Under the pieces are notes generated by a model, which saw only the letters and a list, made by a program, of their open reading frames with translations, did no database searches and had not been told where the DNA came from. This document shows positions 16,133-25,698 of a DNA stretch of 64,000 nucleotides, piece after piece. A program made the translations under genes and the position numbers. Positions within the stretch are counted from its first letter, which is position 1, and each line of letters begins with the position of its first letter. Origin of the DNA: DSWT01 sp035373625 (lineage in GTDB: Bacteria; Chloroflexota; Anaerolineae; B4-G1; SLSP01); the NCBI GenBank assembly GCA_035373625.1, contig DAOSNS010000003.1, positions 62,001-126,000 on the forward strand. Reading direction: 5' to 3'.

Positions 16133-16501
16133 CTAACTACGCTTCAGATTTTTGCCCCAGCGATCCTTTTTGAGTAAGGCGGTATCTTGTTCAGGCGTCG
16201 CGTCAAGCGGTGGCAACAACACCCGTTCATTGAGCAAGTGTTGTGAAGCAACCAGCACCCGAAATTCTTCACGTTCTTGTTCGAGTTGACGCTGTTCATG
16301 TTCAAGCGCGTCATGCCATACTTGCAATTCTTTTTGCCACACTTCGAGTTCTACGGATTTCTCCTTTAGCCTCTGCTGCTCTTCCTCAAGAGCCAGGCGG
16401 CGTTTGATGGCCGCGCCGCGCTCCCACCACAGGTAGATGGAAAATAGCACGGCGAGCAAAAACAATACCGCCCCAGCAAGAAACATCAGTGCATCGAGCA
16501 T
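16133..16501 (-). CDS. Small membrane-anchored coiled-coil protein
   Basis: The 122-residue product begins MLDALMFLAGAVLFLLAVLF, one membrane segment, followed by a heptad-rich charged helix (about 30-85; Glu, Gln and Leu rich) and a short tail. I do not recognise a family. The frame is open far upstream, but that part lies antisense-in-frame across the Elp3 gene and is not coding; the ATG at 16501 lies 13 nt after the Elp3 stop. No strong Shine-Dalgarno is visible, so it may depend on translation of Elp3. A scaffold or septum-type role is possible but unsupported. Confidence 0.65.
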   Translation of the reverse strand: MLDALMFLAGAVLFLLAVLFSIYLWWERGAAIKRRLALEEEQQRLKEKSVELEVWQKELQVWHDALEHEQRQLEQEREEFRVLVASQHLLNERVLLPPLDATPEQDTALLKKDRWGKNLKRS

Positions 16502-16514
16502 GTTTGAAATTCGT

Positions 16515-18146
16515 TTAATCCGTTGATAACATACGTGACAGGTACAATTCCCCCGCTGTGAAACCACGATCCCGGTAGTAAGGTCGCGTTCCGGCAGCCG
16601 CGATGACGGCCAGTTGACGAAACCCGGCTTCGCGAGCCAACGCAGCGGCAGCATCGAGCAGACGTGTGCCCAGGCCACGATGTTGTACTGCCAGGCCACG
16701 TTGTCCCAGGGCCTGCGCCGGTCCGTAGACGTGCAACTCGCGCACCATGGCTGCCTCGCGGATCTCAGGGATCGGCAGTTCATCGCGCGGGGCAAAGGGC
16801 AATGAAAGGCGCAGGAAAGCGGCCAGATGGCCTGCCGGTGTGAGATACTGCAAGAAATGCTCCTGAGTGGCATCGGTAGCGTAAGAAAGCACTTCCAGCG
16901 AGAGCGTCTCAAGGGCCGTATCACCTTCCGCAGCCAGCTCTTTCCCGCGCACCTCACGACAGCGAATACATTGACAGACAACCCCACGTTCTTGCATCTG
17001 CGTCTGTACGATCTGCCGCAAATTGCTCTTGGTCGTTCCGGCAACGATGTATTGTGCAGGGATGTCACGCATCAGGCGATTGATCCGACAGTACGGCGGA
17101 ACGCGCGTTTTGCATTGCACCAGCAGGTCAATCAATGTGTCCTCATCGTATGGAGCGTATTGCCCTTGCTCCCAAAGCGTGTACAAATCTGTACCTTCGA
17201 CGAGCGCCGTGGGATAGATTTTGATTTCATCGGGACGCAATCCCGGATCATCCCACATTCGCGTAAAGTCGGCGAGGTCGGATTCGGGCGTTGCGCCATA
17301 CAAATTGGGCATCCAATGTAACACGATCTTGAAGCCCCCCAGGCGCAGCATCCGCACCGCATGCTGAACATCAGCGACTGTGTGTCCACGCCGATTGAGC
17401 GCCAGGATGGTATCATCGAAGCTTTGGGCACCGATTTGCACTTTTGTCACGGCCTGATGGCGCAGCGCCCACACCTCTGCCGGGGTGATCCAATCGGGAC
17501 GGGTTTCCACCACCAGGCCCACGTTGCGATGGGCTGCCGTTTCATTGCGCGCGAGGGCTTCAACGAGGGTCGCGGACTCCGATTCATTCATCGCATCAAA
17601 GCAGCGGCGCAAAAACCACTCGCGGTATTCCAGTGGATAGGCTGACCACGTCCCACCCAGGATCAGCAATTCTACTTTATCCGTGGCATGTCCGATTGCC
17701 TGTAATGATTGGATACGCACGTGCGTTTGCGCATAAGGGTCGTAATCGTTCTGAAGGGCACGCAAAACCCCCGGCTCCCCATCGAGATAGCTTTTCGGCG
17801 CTTCGCGTTGATCCGGGCAGAAAAGGCACGTGCCGGGGCAGGGATACGGCTCGGTCAGCACCGCCACCGGCGCGACACCGGAAATCGTGCGCACCGGGCG
17901 ACCACGCAGACGACGCTCCAGCCCCTTATCGCGCTTAAGCGCCCCACCCTGCACCAGGCGTTGATAGGCGTCCAGCAGTTGCGATTTGGCATACGTGCCG
18001 TCTGCGCTCGGATAGCGTCGCAGCAACGGCATGATGTCATTGTCATCGGCCGGAAGATCACGGATGGCCTGCAACAGGTTCAGGACATTCTCACGCTCGT
18101 GGGCCTGGGTCAGATCAATCGTTTGAGGCACCCCACCCTTGACCAT
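16515..18146 (-). CDS. Elp3-family radical SAM tRNA uridine acetyltransferase
   Basis: The 543-residue protein joins a radical SAM domain, with the cluster cysteines C103, C107 and C110 (CPGTCLFC), to a C-terminal GNAT acetyltransferase domain (about 395-540; RGLGTRLLDAAAALAREAG, YYRDRGFTAGELYLSRML). The VETRPDWI, KVQIGAQSFDD and CQCIRCREV segments are Elp3 hallmarks. Elp3 makes the cm5-type side chain on U34 of tRNA; single-subunit bacterial forms are known from Dehalococcoides, also a Chloroflexota member. I start at ATG 18146 because an extended -10 box (TGG-TATAAT) ends 6 nt upstream, inside the longer open frame. Confidence 0.93.
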   Translation of the reverse strand: MVKGGVPQTIDLTQAHERENVLNLLQAIRDLPADDNDIMPLLRRYPSADGTYAKSQLLDAYQRLVQGGALKRDKGLERRLRGRPVRTISGVAPVAVLTEPYPCPGTCLFCPDQREAPKSYLDGEPGVLRALQNDYDPYAQTHVRIQSLQAIGHATDKVELLILGGTWSAYPLEYREWFLRRCFDAMNESESATLVEALARNETAAHRNVGLVVETRPDWITPAEVWALRHQAVTKVQIGAQSFDDTILALNRRGHTVADVQHAVRMLRLGGFKIVLHWMPNLYGATPESDLADFTRMWDDPGLRPDEIKIYPTALVEGTDLYTLWEQGQYAPYDEDTLIDLLVQCKTRVPPYCRINRLMRDIPAQYIVAGTTKSNLRQIVQTQMQERGVVCQCIRCREVRGKELAAEGDTALETLSLEVLSYATDATQEHFLQYLTPAGHLAAFLRLSLPFAPRDELPIPEIREAAMVRELHVYGPAQALGQRGLAVQHRGLGTRLLDAAAALAREAGFRQLAVIAAAGTRPYYRDRGFTAGELYLSRMLSTD

Positions 18147-18152
18147 ATAGCT

Positions 18153-18161
18153 ATTATACCA
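18153..18161 (-). promoter_or_regulatory. Extended -10 promoter, leaderless with respect to Elp3
   Basis: On the minus strand TGG-TATAAT (TATAAT at 18153-18158) ends 6 nt before the ATG at 18146. No good -35 is seen, which is usual for extended -10 promoters. Transcription should begin at the start codon. Confidence 0.55.
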
Positions 18162-18215
18162 CGCTCCCCAAAACCACGGTCTGGCAATCATGGCTTTATC
18201 ATTCTTGCGCCGAGG

Positions 18216-18273
18216 GGAACGCCAGTTCCGTTTTTAGCCGATATAGTTGAGAAACGCGGATCTGGCGATCCGC
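18216..18273. repeat. Two REP-like palindromes with TGGC/GCCA loops
   Basis: GGAAC-GCCA-GTTCC (18216-18229, followed by GTTTTTAGCC) and GCGGATC-TGGC-GATCCGC (18256-18273) lie together between the divergent Elp3 and methyltransferase genes. Both reappear elsewhere in the window. The second is preceded by TTGAGAAAC, also next to the copy at about 5190-5208. Confidence 0.8.
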
Positions 18274-18335
18274 TCGTAGCTAAATGAGGTCACTGTAACG
18301 AAAATGACAAAGCCCTGCCCGTTTTTAGCCGTGTA

Positions 18336-18363
18336 TTGTCACCTGCGCAAATCCGATTATACT
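18336..18363 (+). promoter_or_regulatory. Promoter, leaderless with respect to the methyltransferase
   Basis: TTGTCA (18336-18341), a 16-bp spacer and TATACT (18358-18363) are followed by 7 nt and the ATG at 18371. The transcript should start at or just before the start codon; there is no Shine-Dalgarno. Confidence 0.65.
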
Positions 18364-18370
18364 CCGCGCT

Positions 18371-19114
18371 ATGCGCGAAGAAGTTGTGCATTTGTTGAAC
18401 GACCTGAACCGCAAATTCTACGCCGACCTGGCCGCTGCTTTCGCCGCTTCCAGAGGTGAAACAGAACCCGGCCTGGAACGCATTTTAGCGCAGGTGAATC
18501 CCGGCGCATGGGTGCTCGATTTGGGATGTGGGCAGGGGCGCGTAGCCGCAATGCTGCCGGCCGATTGCCATTATGTGGGGATGGATTTCTCTACAGAGAT
18601 GCTGGCACAGTTTGAGCCAAAAGGGACATCTGCGACGGTCCGCTTTGTTGTGGGGGACTTATTGGATTCCGAATGGCCGATTTTGGTCGCCGGTGTTTAT
18701 GATTGGATTATTATGCGTGCTGTCCTACAACATATCGCCGGTATAGCGCAACGCCGGGAAGTGCTCAAACGTGCTGCCGGCTTGCTTGCGCCGTCAGGGA
18801 GATTGCTCCTCGCCAACTGGCAATTTCTCGACGTTGAGCGTCTGCAACGCAGGTTACTGCCGTGGACTGTCATCGGTTTGACCGAAGCGGATGTCGAGCC
18901 GGGAGATTATCTTCTCGATTGGCAACGTGAGGGCTACGGCATACGTTATGTTCACCTGGTTGACGAAGCGGAAACGTTACACCTCGCCGCGCATGCCGGA
19001 CTGCAAGTCGAGACGTTGTTCCGCGCCGATGGACATCACAATAATCTGACGCTTTACGCTGTGTTGCGCGCTACAGAGGGGTTTATCGCCGAGAGCATAG
19101 CTACGGTATCCTGA
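18371..19114 (+). CDS. Class I SAM-dependent methyltransferase
   Basis: The 247-residue protein has the Rossmann-fold SAM site VLDLGCGQG (48-56), the acidic second motif ending GMDFS, and a post-motif DWIIMRAVLQHI...LLAPSGRLLLANW typical of ubiE/Coq5-like class I enzymes. The substrate is unknown. Its 3' end overlaps the convergent giant membrane-protein gene by 14 bp. A promoter with the -10 box 7 nt before the ATG predicts a leaderless mRNA. Confidence 0.85.
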   Translation: MREEVVHLLNDLNRKFYADLAAAFAASRGETEPGLERILAQVNPGAWVLDLGCGQGRVAAMLPADCHYVGMDFSTEMLAQFEPKGTSATVRFVVGDLLDSEWPILVAGVYDWIIMRAVLQHIAGIAQRREVLKRAAGLLAPSGRLLLANWQFLDVERLQRRLLPWTVIGLTEADVEPGDYLLDWQREGYGIRYVHLVDEAETLHLAAHAGLQVETLFRADGHHNNLTLYAVLRATEGFIAESIATVS

Positions 19115-22100
19115 CCACTTTGTAGATTGTGGACATTTCATCCTGATAGACGATCTCAAGCCAGCCTTGCTCTACCATGGTCTGGAACTTGGGCAATCCT
19201 TCGGGGAGCATATAGGCGCGTTCGTATGGCCCCAGGATCACATAGCGCACGTTGTAACGGTCCAGGACTTTCATAGCCTGCTGGGAATCTATGCCATTGT
19301 AGAAATAACGAATGTCCGCCTGCCGCGCTTCGACGGTGCCGGCAGGCATAATCAGACGTTGCTGGACCGAGTGCCAGCGCCACGCCGCCACTGCGGGAAG
19401 CCCCGTATACACGCTGATACGCCCACCCCAAAGATATTCACGTTCTCCTTGTCCTTCCATGATGGTAGGTGAACCTTCAACGTTCTCCTGTAACCAGCGG
19501 ATGACCTGGTCATCGGCGGCAAGGGGAATGCTCGCGCCTTGCTCGTATTGCATCACGTAAGGCAGATAGGCCATACCGTCCAGCGTGTGCGGTGCCTGCT
19601 GTGACCAACGGTCACGGATTTTGGCCGGAATTGCCAGAATCGGATACATGGCGGTCGCTGCCAACAGGACCGCCATAGCGCCTGAGACGAGATCGCTGAC
19701 GGAGTAAGGCACCTTGCTCATAAAGGAATCCTGCTCAATGCGATAGTTATGAATCGCATAATAGATGATGCGCTCAACGGCGACGGCGGCGCTCAGTCCC
19801 AACAACATCCACACCTGGAGATAGAACTTGAACACCGTGTTCATCCGCCCGATGTCACCCTCCAGCACGGCGACCTCTACCAACAAGCTCAACACCAGTG
19901 CCGTGCCAACCCATGTCCACAGCAGGCGAGTGTGCGGCGTGCTTTGGGGATCAAGGACCAGCAATGCAGCCAGCGCCCCTAACGGAATTACGAGCCAGAC
20001 AATGGAAACACCGAGGATAAGCAACACCAGCGCCAGAAGCGCCATACCGAGCAAAGCGATACTCAACGGTAGCCATACGCTTATATCCTTAATGACGCGG
20101 CGGAACAAAGCTTGCCCACGTACTACCCCGAGCACTATCAAAGGGAAAAGAAATTGTCCATGCATAATCAAATAAATGCCGAGAGGTGTGCGTGATCCCT
20201 TCCACGGGCCAAAGGATGTATAAACCGTGGCGTAGTTCACCGTGTAAGGCCGGAAGAACAGTTCCCCCAGGAGGATGAACAGCACCGGTGTTATTACTTT
20301 GTAGTAGGGGAAGATAGGCTTGTCGGCTTTGATAGTGTTTTCCGGGTTCTCATTCCCCGGCTTGATCAGGCTAAGCAATAGCGCCAGGCTCATCAACCCC
20401 AGGTAAGTCGGCCAATCCCAGGTGTTGGTGGCCTTCAACGCGCCCGCCACCAGCCCGGCCAGTACCAATGTCGCCAGAGGATGTGGGATGCAGTGTTGAA
20501 GGTGCGCGAGCAGCGTTTTCTTCTCATCGTGCCGCGGTGGTTCAACGGCAAGTCCCCATTGCAGCGCGATTGCCAACGCCACTTGCGTCAGCGGTAATGC
20601 CATCATGTGCGCGTGCAGATCGGCGTACAAGAAAGTGAATGCTGGAAACTCGTTGATCGTGCCCACTTCGCCCGGAGCAAAGGGCATGACGCGCGTCGCG
20701 TTCCAGTACCACCACTCAGGGCGAAAGGCCAACGATTGTCCCTGGATAACCACTCTCCACAGCCCAACCAGCGCTGAAACTAACGCCGGATAGCCGGGGA
20801 TAAGGCTCTCGAATTTGATGTTGCCGATTTCCTCGAAGCCCATGAACAACAAGCGCAGCTCACCCAGGTTGCCCAGAATCAGCACGAGGAACAGCCCGAT
20901 AAGCCCCGTCCGTCGTCCGCGTTTCTCATCGCCGCCGGCCAGGTTACTGGCAATCGTATAGGCCCCCACCCCGGTCATAGCATAGAACGCTGCGATTGCC
21001 AGATTGTAGCCAATACTCGGCACAATGCCCAGGGCCTTGATCAGCGAGCCGACCATCACGAAGCCGAAGTAGTAGTAGTTCATGGTCCCACCGGAAAACC
21101 AGGGGTCGTAAGGAGGAAACCACGTGGATTTGATGACGGCGTTGAGATAAGCAAAGTCCATCGGCTTTTCGCCACCACTCACAGGATGCCACAAATCCGG
21201 GTTAAGATAGCGCACGTAGCACCAAATGAGATAAAGCGACATAAAGACAATCTCGGTGTAGACTATATCGCGCCAGTGTTCTCGCAGGAAAGCACGGAAA
21301 ACATCCCGCCGCCGGTAGACAAACAGCCCGGAGATGATGGCCCAGAAGAAAAATACTGCCCACAAGAGCAGTCGTGTATGTGGTAGCCAGTGCAAACTCG
21401 CCAGCAGCCAGGCGCAATATGCCCACGCCAGCAATCCTACTGCGCGCGCCAATCCGTACCCGCGATCGCGCAAGGCCGGGAAAGCGTAGTAGAGCCAGGG
21501 GAAAGCCACAATACCCAACGCTGTCAACAACATCCACCACACGCTGACGGCCAAAATCTGTGAGCGATTTTGTGGCGCGTTGCGGTTAAAAAGTTTGGAC
21601 CAGGTGCCGCCGCTTTCCTGTTCGGCGCGCATGCGCGGCGTCATAAATAAAGTGAGCCGCGTTGTACTCTTGTTGCGGGTTGCTTGTAGCGGCGTCATCC
21701 AGCGGACATCGCTTAACAACGTTGTTGGCAGTATGGTTTCGGCGCGGGCGCGGGAATAGGCCGGCGTCTTGGCAAAAATCAGCACGGTTGGGTGATCGTA
21801 GACGCTGAAGGCTTCTTCGGCCGGTGATAACAGAATCTGGCAAGGACGCGCGTTGGTGTAACGCGGCTTCATCAGCGCGAAGGGGATTTCCTGATCGGGG
21901 AACTGACATGGTCCCAGAGATGGGTACGAGACGAATTCCGCCAGCAGCTCGAAGCCCAGGCTACCGTTGAACAGGGCCTCGTAATAGGCCGTGGTGAGCG
22001 GATAGCGCATCGGCAGGCGCGGAATCGAGCCGTAGAGCCGATTGCTGGAGAGCACGATGTAGTCAGCTTCGTCCAGCCAGTCAAACAGCGCATTGCGCTT

Positions 22101-24059
22101 TTCCACCGTATCTTCGTCGTAGAGGTGCATCAGCCCATCGGGCAGGCTAGAATCGGAAGTCAGACCACGATACCAGTTGCCGAAAGCGTCTTTACCGTCT
22201 ATGCGCTGCGGTAATCCATCGTCCCAATGCTCATTGGCGATGGCCGAGGTATGCAGCTTTACAAATTCGCCGCTAAGCAAAGTAATGGCGAGGTAGTATG
22301 TTTTTCCGGCTTCCAGCGGGAGCGGCTTTTCCAATGTCGCCGTGAGCATTTGAAAACCGGAGGCCGGCAAGTCGGCCTCAACGGTAGCTTCGGCGAGTTT
22401 GTCATCTTCATAAGGGGACGCCAGCAGAGCGAGGCGGAAACGGCGCGGGCCACCTGTGCCAAACGCATTTACCTTGTTTAGCGTGAGCTGTGTGGCCGTG
22501 AGCTTGATTTCCGGGACAAACGGTGTGATGCTTGTGGGCGCGTAATTGCTCAAAATGGTGCCGGGCAATACGGGAACCTGGACCTTAAGGCCATCTTCGG
22601 CATAGAGGGTGGCCGCAGTGGGGATGTTGTTGTACATCCACCGTGAGGCTTCAACGCGGGTGAGCGAACGGCTATAAATCTGCAAGAAAGCCGCAGCCCA
22701 CATCATTGTCCCTATCAACACAATGGCCGGTAATGCCAGCAATACACCTTTCCATAATCTGCGCCAGGTTTTTCCCAATGACGGCCATGCACTTCCCCAA
22801 CGCGCTCCACGGACCAACGCCCAGGCAGCGAAAATGGTGAATACGGGGTAGACCGGCAGAAGATAACGCATAGATTTGACCCATTGTGTGCCCTGGTAGA
22901 GGAAAAACAGCGTTCCCCAGGCCCAGATCAACAAATGTTGCCAGCGTTTTCTGCGGATGATGCGCCACCCCATGATGCCCCAGCCGATCCAGGCCGCGAT
23001 GCCCAGAGGCAATCCCATGCCCCACACGATCATATTGCGCCCTGGAAAGAGAATCGGTGTACGATTAGCCCATTGATGCCCGTAAGGAACGTCAATAGCA
23101 CCACTCACGAGCTTGCGAATGTACTTCATCGTATCCAACCACAGAGGGTTGAGATGCAAACCGAAGAATCCCGGCCCGGTAAAAGTGTAGGGTTGTGCGA
23201 TACGGAATGTGATCAAAGCCAGGATGCCGGCAAGGATCACGGCAATTATCGGCATAGGTGCCAGGACGAAGCGGTAGCGCGGCAAGCCTTGATCGGCGGG
23301 TTCATAATGTAGCAACGCCGCCAGGCCGATGACTCCCGCCAGTGGCCACACACTGATTTTAGAGGAAACGGCCAGGCCCGTGGCTATACCGGCCGGTAAT
23401 AGCCACCAGAGCTGCCGACGTTGCACAGCCAGGACGGCAAAACATAACGTCCAGGCGACAAAGACGGTAGCGAAGCTATCTACAACGAAAAAGTGGGCAT
23501 GCTGAATGGGGAGGACGGCGAAGGCATAGAGGGCCGCGGCCAGCAATGCGACTTTGCGGTCATACAGGATGCGTGCGAGAAGCATTAGCGCCAGTAGTGT
23601 TGCCAGATCGGCCAACGCCGACAGGGTGCGTCCCACGAGATGGATGCCGCCGTAGCCAGTATAGAGACCCGGATAGCACGGCTCAGATGCGTTGAGCAGC
23701 AACCAGCGCAGGAAGACCCCTAGTGCGCGCGGAGGTGTGGCACAAGCCTGATCCACCCACCCTGCTACGACATGGGTTGCGAAAAGTGGCAATGTACCGT
23801 ATACGTAGCTTGTGTATCCTTTATTGGTGGGATTTAGTGGAGATGTGGCGGTATCCCAGTATTGCGCCGGGCTATCGGGCAACTCAATGGCGCTGAGCAC
23901 CATCGTTAAAAAGCGTTCATCAGGATGCAGATGGGTTCCCTCATCCCAATCAACATTGTAAAAGCGCACCCAAACGGCCGCCAGAAAAATGACCAGGAAG
24001 AGCAATGCAAAAAACAGGCGGGAGGTTAAATTTGATTTCGATATAGGTTTTGGTTGCAT
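19101..24059 (-). CDS. Giant GT-C/DUF2298 'YYY-domain' membrane protein
   Basis: The protein is about 1652 residues with roughly 25-30 hydrophobic segments. The N-terminal half looks like a PMT-type GT-C glycosyltransferase: WDEGTHLHPDERF (about 36-48) gives the acidic first-loop motif. A beta-rich soluble part separates it from a second membrane half that carries the YYY motif (MNYYYFGFV, about residue 995) and matches the Chlor_Arch_YYY/DUF2298 family of Chloroflexi and archaea. I start at ATG 24059; the open frame begins at a TTG three codons earlier. It probably transfers lipid-linked sugars at the outer face of the membrane. Its end overlaps the convergent methyltransferase gene. Confidence 0.85.
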   Translation of the reverse strand: MQPKPISKSNLTSRLFFALLFLVIFLAAVWVRFYNVDWDEGTHLHPDERFLTMVLSAIELPDSPAQYWDTATSPLNPTNKGYTSYVYGTLPLFATHVVAGWVDQACATPPRALGVFLRWLLLNASEPCYPGLYTGYGGIHLVGRTLSALADLATLLALMLLARILYDRKVALLAAALYAFAVLPIQHAHFFVVDSFATVFVAWTLCFAVLAVQRRQLWWLLPAGIATGLAVSSKISVWPLAGVIGLAALLHYEPADQGLPRYRFVLAPMPIIAVILAGILALITFRIAQPYTFTGPGFFGLHLNPLWLDTMKYIRKLVSGAIDVPYGHQWANRTPILFPGRNMIVWGMGLPLGIAAWIGWGIMGWRIIRRKRWQHLLIWAWGTLFFLYQGTQWVKSMRYLLPVYPVFTIFAAWALVRGARWGSAWPSLGKTWRRLWKGVLLALPAIVLIGTMMWAAAFLQIYSRSLTRVEASRWMYNNIPTAATLYAEDGLKVQVPVLPGTILSNYAPTSITPFVPEIKLTATQLTLNKVNAFGTGGPRRFRLALLASPYEDDKLAEATVEADLPASGFQMLTATLEKPLPLEAGKTYYLAITLLSGEFVKLHTSAIANEHWDDGLPQRIDGKDAFGNWYRGLTSDSSLPDGLMHLYDEDTVEKRNALFDWLDEADYIVLSSNRLYGSIPRLPMRYPLTTAYYEALFNGSLGFELLAEFVSYPSLGPCQFPDQEIPFALMKPRYTNARPCQILLSPAEEAFSVYDHPTVLIFAKTPAYSRARAETILPTTLLSDVRWMTPLQATRNKSTTRLTLFMTPRMRAEQESGGTWSKLFNRNAPQNRSQILAVSVWWMLLTALGIVAFPWLYYAFPALRDRGYGLARAVGLLAWAYCAWLLASLHWLPHTRLLLWAVFFFWAIISGLFVYRRRDVFRAFLREHWRDIVYTEIVFMSLYLIWCYVRYLNPDLWHPVSGGEKPMDFAYLNAVIKSTWFPPYDPWFSGGTMNYYYFGFVMVGSLIKALGIVPSIGYNLAIAAFYAMTGVGAYTIASNLAGGDEKRGRRTGLIGLFLVLILGNLGELRLLFMGFEEIGNIKFESLIPGYPALVSALVGLWRVVIQGQSLAFRPEWWYWNATRVMPFAPGEVGTINEFPAFTFLYADLHAHMMALPLTQVALAIALQWGLAVEPPRHDEKKTLLAHLQHCIPHPLATLVLAGLVAGALKATNTWDWPTYLGLMSLALLLSLIKPGNENPENTIKADKPIFPYYKVITPVLFILLGELFFRPYTVNYATVYTSFGPWKGSRTPLGIYLIMHGQFLFPLIVLGVVRGQALFRRVIKDISVWLPLSIALLGMALLALVLLILGVSIVWLVIPLGALAALLVLDPQSTPHTRLLWTWVGTALVLSLLVEVAVLEGDIGRMNTVFKFYLQVWMLLGLSAAVAVERIIYYAIHNYRIEQDSFMSKVPYSVSDLVSGAMAVLLAATAMYPILAIPAKIRDRWSQQAPHTLDGMAYLPYVMQYEQGASIPLAADDQVIRWLQENVEGSPTIMEGQGEREYLWGGRISVYTGLPAVAAWRWHSVQQRLIMPAGTVEARQADIRYFYNGIDSQQAMKVLDRYNVRYVILGPYERAYMLPEGLPKFQTMVEQGWLEIVYQDEMSTIYKVVRIP

Positions 24060-24092
24060 GACAAACAAGGTAAAGGTTTTTGCGAATTTTAC

Positions 24093-24175
24093 GGACTTCG
24101 CATAGTCATTTTCTCCCTCACCGAGAAACCAAAATACCTTTTTGTCTCTCGACGCTTTATGACTACGCGAAATAA
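24093..24175. repeat. Inverted copies of a CGCGTAGTCATAAAG word
   Basis: ACTTCGCATAGTCAT (about 24094-24108) and CTTTATGACTACGCGAAAT (about 24155-24173) are imperfect inverted copies. The second is identical over about 20 bases to the reverse complement of 9806-9825, downstream of the FHA regulator. The segment separates the giant membrane-protein gene from the GH57 gene. Confidence 0.5.
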
Positions 24176-24187
24176 GAAACCGGCAAG

Positions 24188-25642
24188 CTACGGCTTGCTA
24201 CCGCTCCTCTGAAACGATCCTTTGCCATTCCCAAGCGGACTGTCGGCGAAGTTCGCGCCGGCCATGATCTCATCCAAAATCTGCGCGCCGGTTCGCCCGG
24301 TTCCCGGGCTGATAGCAATGCTCAGGTCACGACGAAAAGCACGGGTCAGGTTGTCACCTGTCGCATGCGAGACCAGCGCCATTGCTTGCACCGCACTGGC
24401 AATCGCATAACGCGGCTCAATGCGCTCCAGGTCTTCAAAGAAAAAGGCACAACTGACGAACATCCGTTGGCGATGTACCTGCGCCTCCAACAGATCCAAA
24501 AGGCTTCTTTGCGCCTGGGTTGACAAATGCCCTAAATAGTATTCGGACAGGAACTCCGCGCCACCGACTTGTCGCAGGATAACCCGGACATATTCATCCC
24601 GCAGGCTCCACGGCGCGAGATTGCGACGACGCATTGCCTCAGCATAGATCTCGTCTATTTCGTGCGAGAGATTGTCCAGCGCGCGGCGCAGCGCCCCCTT
24701 CCATTGTCCACATCCGGGCGTACATTGACATCCGGTTGCCCAACGCCCCAATTGATGCGGACAACTCCACGCTGTATTCTCAATGATCTCCAGCTCGGCA
24801 CGCGGGGGATGTTGCCGCATGTACCGTGCCAGTGTCGTCACCTCGTAGACATCGGCATCGCCGGGTGTGGTTAGCTCTTCGAGCACACGCACGCCTTGTT
24901 TGTGATGATGCCCAAACGTTTCACCATCGGTGGCAATGAGCGTCAGAGAATCCGCCGGCCGCCCCGCCATCAATGCATTGGCCCAGGGACGAACAGCTTC
25001 GGGCGCCGGCATATTGAACGACAAATAATCAGAGGCGCCACGGTCGCGGACAAAAACATTGATGGATCGGCCATGCGACAGCCGCACCCGATAAGGCCCC
25101 GCTCCGTAGGAGAGGTCACCGCGCACTTGCTCGCCGGAGAGGATGACAAAAGCAAGGCCGGCTTCTGCCACCGTTTCCAATGTCTCATAATCAACGGCCA
25201 TTTCGGGGAGCCAGATGCCCTCAGGCTGCATCCCGAAGCGATGGGCATAACTGGCGATCCCCCAGCGCACCTGACAACGTTTGTCGCGGCCACGCGCCAG
25301 CGGCAAAATGGTGTGATGTACGGCCTGAGCAATCCCATTGCTCGTCCCATACTGAGCTGCGTAACGAGAAACATCCTCCACAATCCGCCGATAAGTCTCG
25401 GGAACGTGCTCGGCCATCCAACGCGCCAATGTACCGCCGAGGTTGAAGCTAATGCGCCCAAAGTTGCCCGCAGCCGCATTGGGAGCATAACATTCTGCCG
25501 TCACTCTGGCATTCCAGTTAGGGAAAGGCGCCGCCGAAGGCTCACAACGGTAATTTCCGGTAAACGGGTCCTCCCGCGGAGGTTGGTAAAAATGCCCATG
25601 CACACACAATAAAGGTTTAGACGATTTCATCCGCTGATCCAC
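24188..25642 (-). CDS. GH57 family alpha-glucan enzyme (DUF3536 type)
   Basis: The 484-residue protein shows the GH57 conserved regions: region 1 HGHFYQPPRED (15-25), region 3 with the nucleophile E147 (GIWLPEMA) and region 4 with the acid/base D239 (ATDGETFGHHHK). The C-terminal part matches the helical domain usually labelled DUF3536. Such proteins act on alpha-1,4/1,6 glucans, cytoplasmic glycogen being the likely substrate. glgA lies 56 bp upstream on the same strand, so the two probably form one operon. The start is GTG 25642, with an ATG four codons later also possible. The stop codon lies inside a small palindrome (GGCAAGC-TACG-GCTTGC, about 24182-24198). Confidence 0.9.
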   Translation of the reverse strand: MDQRMKSSKPLLCVHGHFYQPPREDPFTGNYRCEPSAAPFPNWNARVTAECYAPNAAAGNFGRISFNLGGTLARWMAEHVPETYRRIVEDVSRYAAQYGTSNGIAQAVHHTILPLARGRDKRCQVRWGIASYAHRFGMQPEGIWLPEMAVDYETLETVAEAGLAFVILSGEQVRGDLSYGAGPYRVRLSHGRSINVFVRDRGASDYLSFNMPAPEAVRPWANALMAGRPADSLTLIATDGETFGHHHKQGVRVLEELTTPGDADVYEVTTLARYMRQHPPRAELEIIENTAWSCPHQLGRWATGCQCTPGCGQWKGALRRALDNLSHEIDEIYAEAMRRRNLAPWSLRDEYVRVILRQVGGAEFLSEYYLGHLSTQAQRSLLDLLEAQVHRQRMFVSCAFFFEDLERIEPRYAIASAVQAMALVSHATGDNLTRAFRRDLSIAISPGTGRTGAQILDEIMAGANFADSPLGNGKGSFQRSGSKP

Positions 25643-25698
25643 ACATCCTCACAATAAAAGGCGCAGCATAGCTGCGCCGAGTCATATCTAACCAAACT

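Noticed and set aside
16502..17068. Extension of the coiled-coil protein frame through the Elp3 gene
   Set aside because: The stretch is out of phase with a well-conserved Elp3 coding sequence on the same strand.
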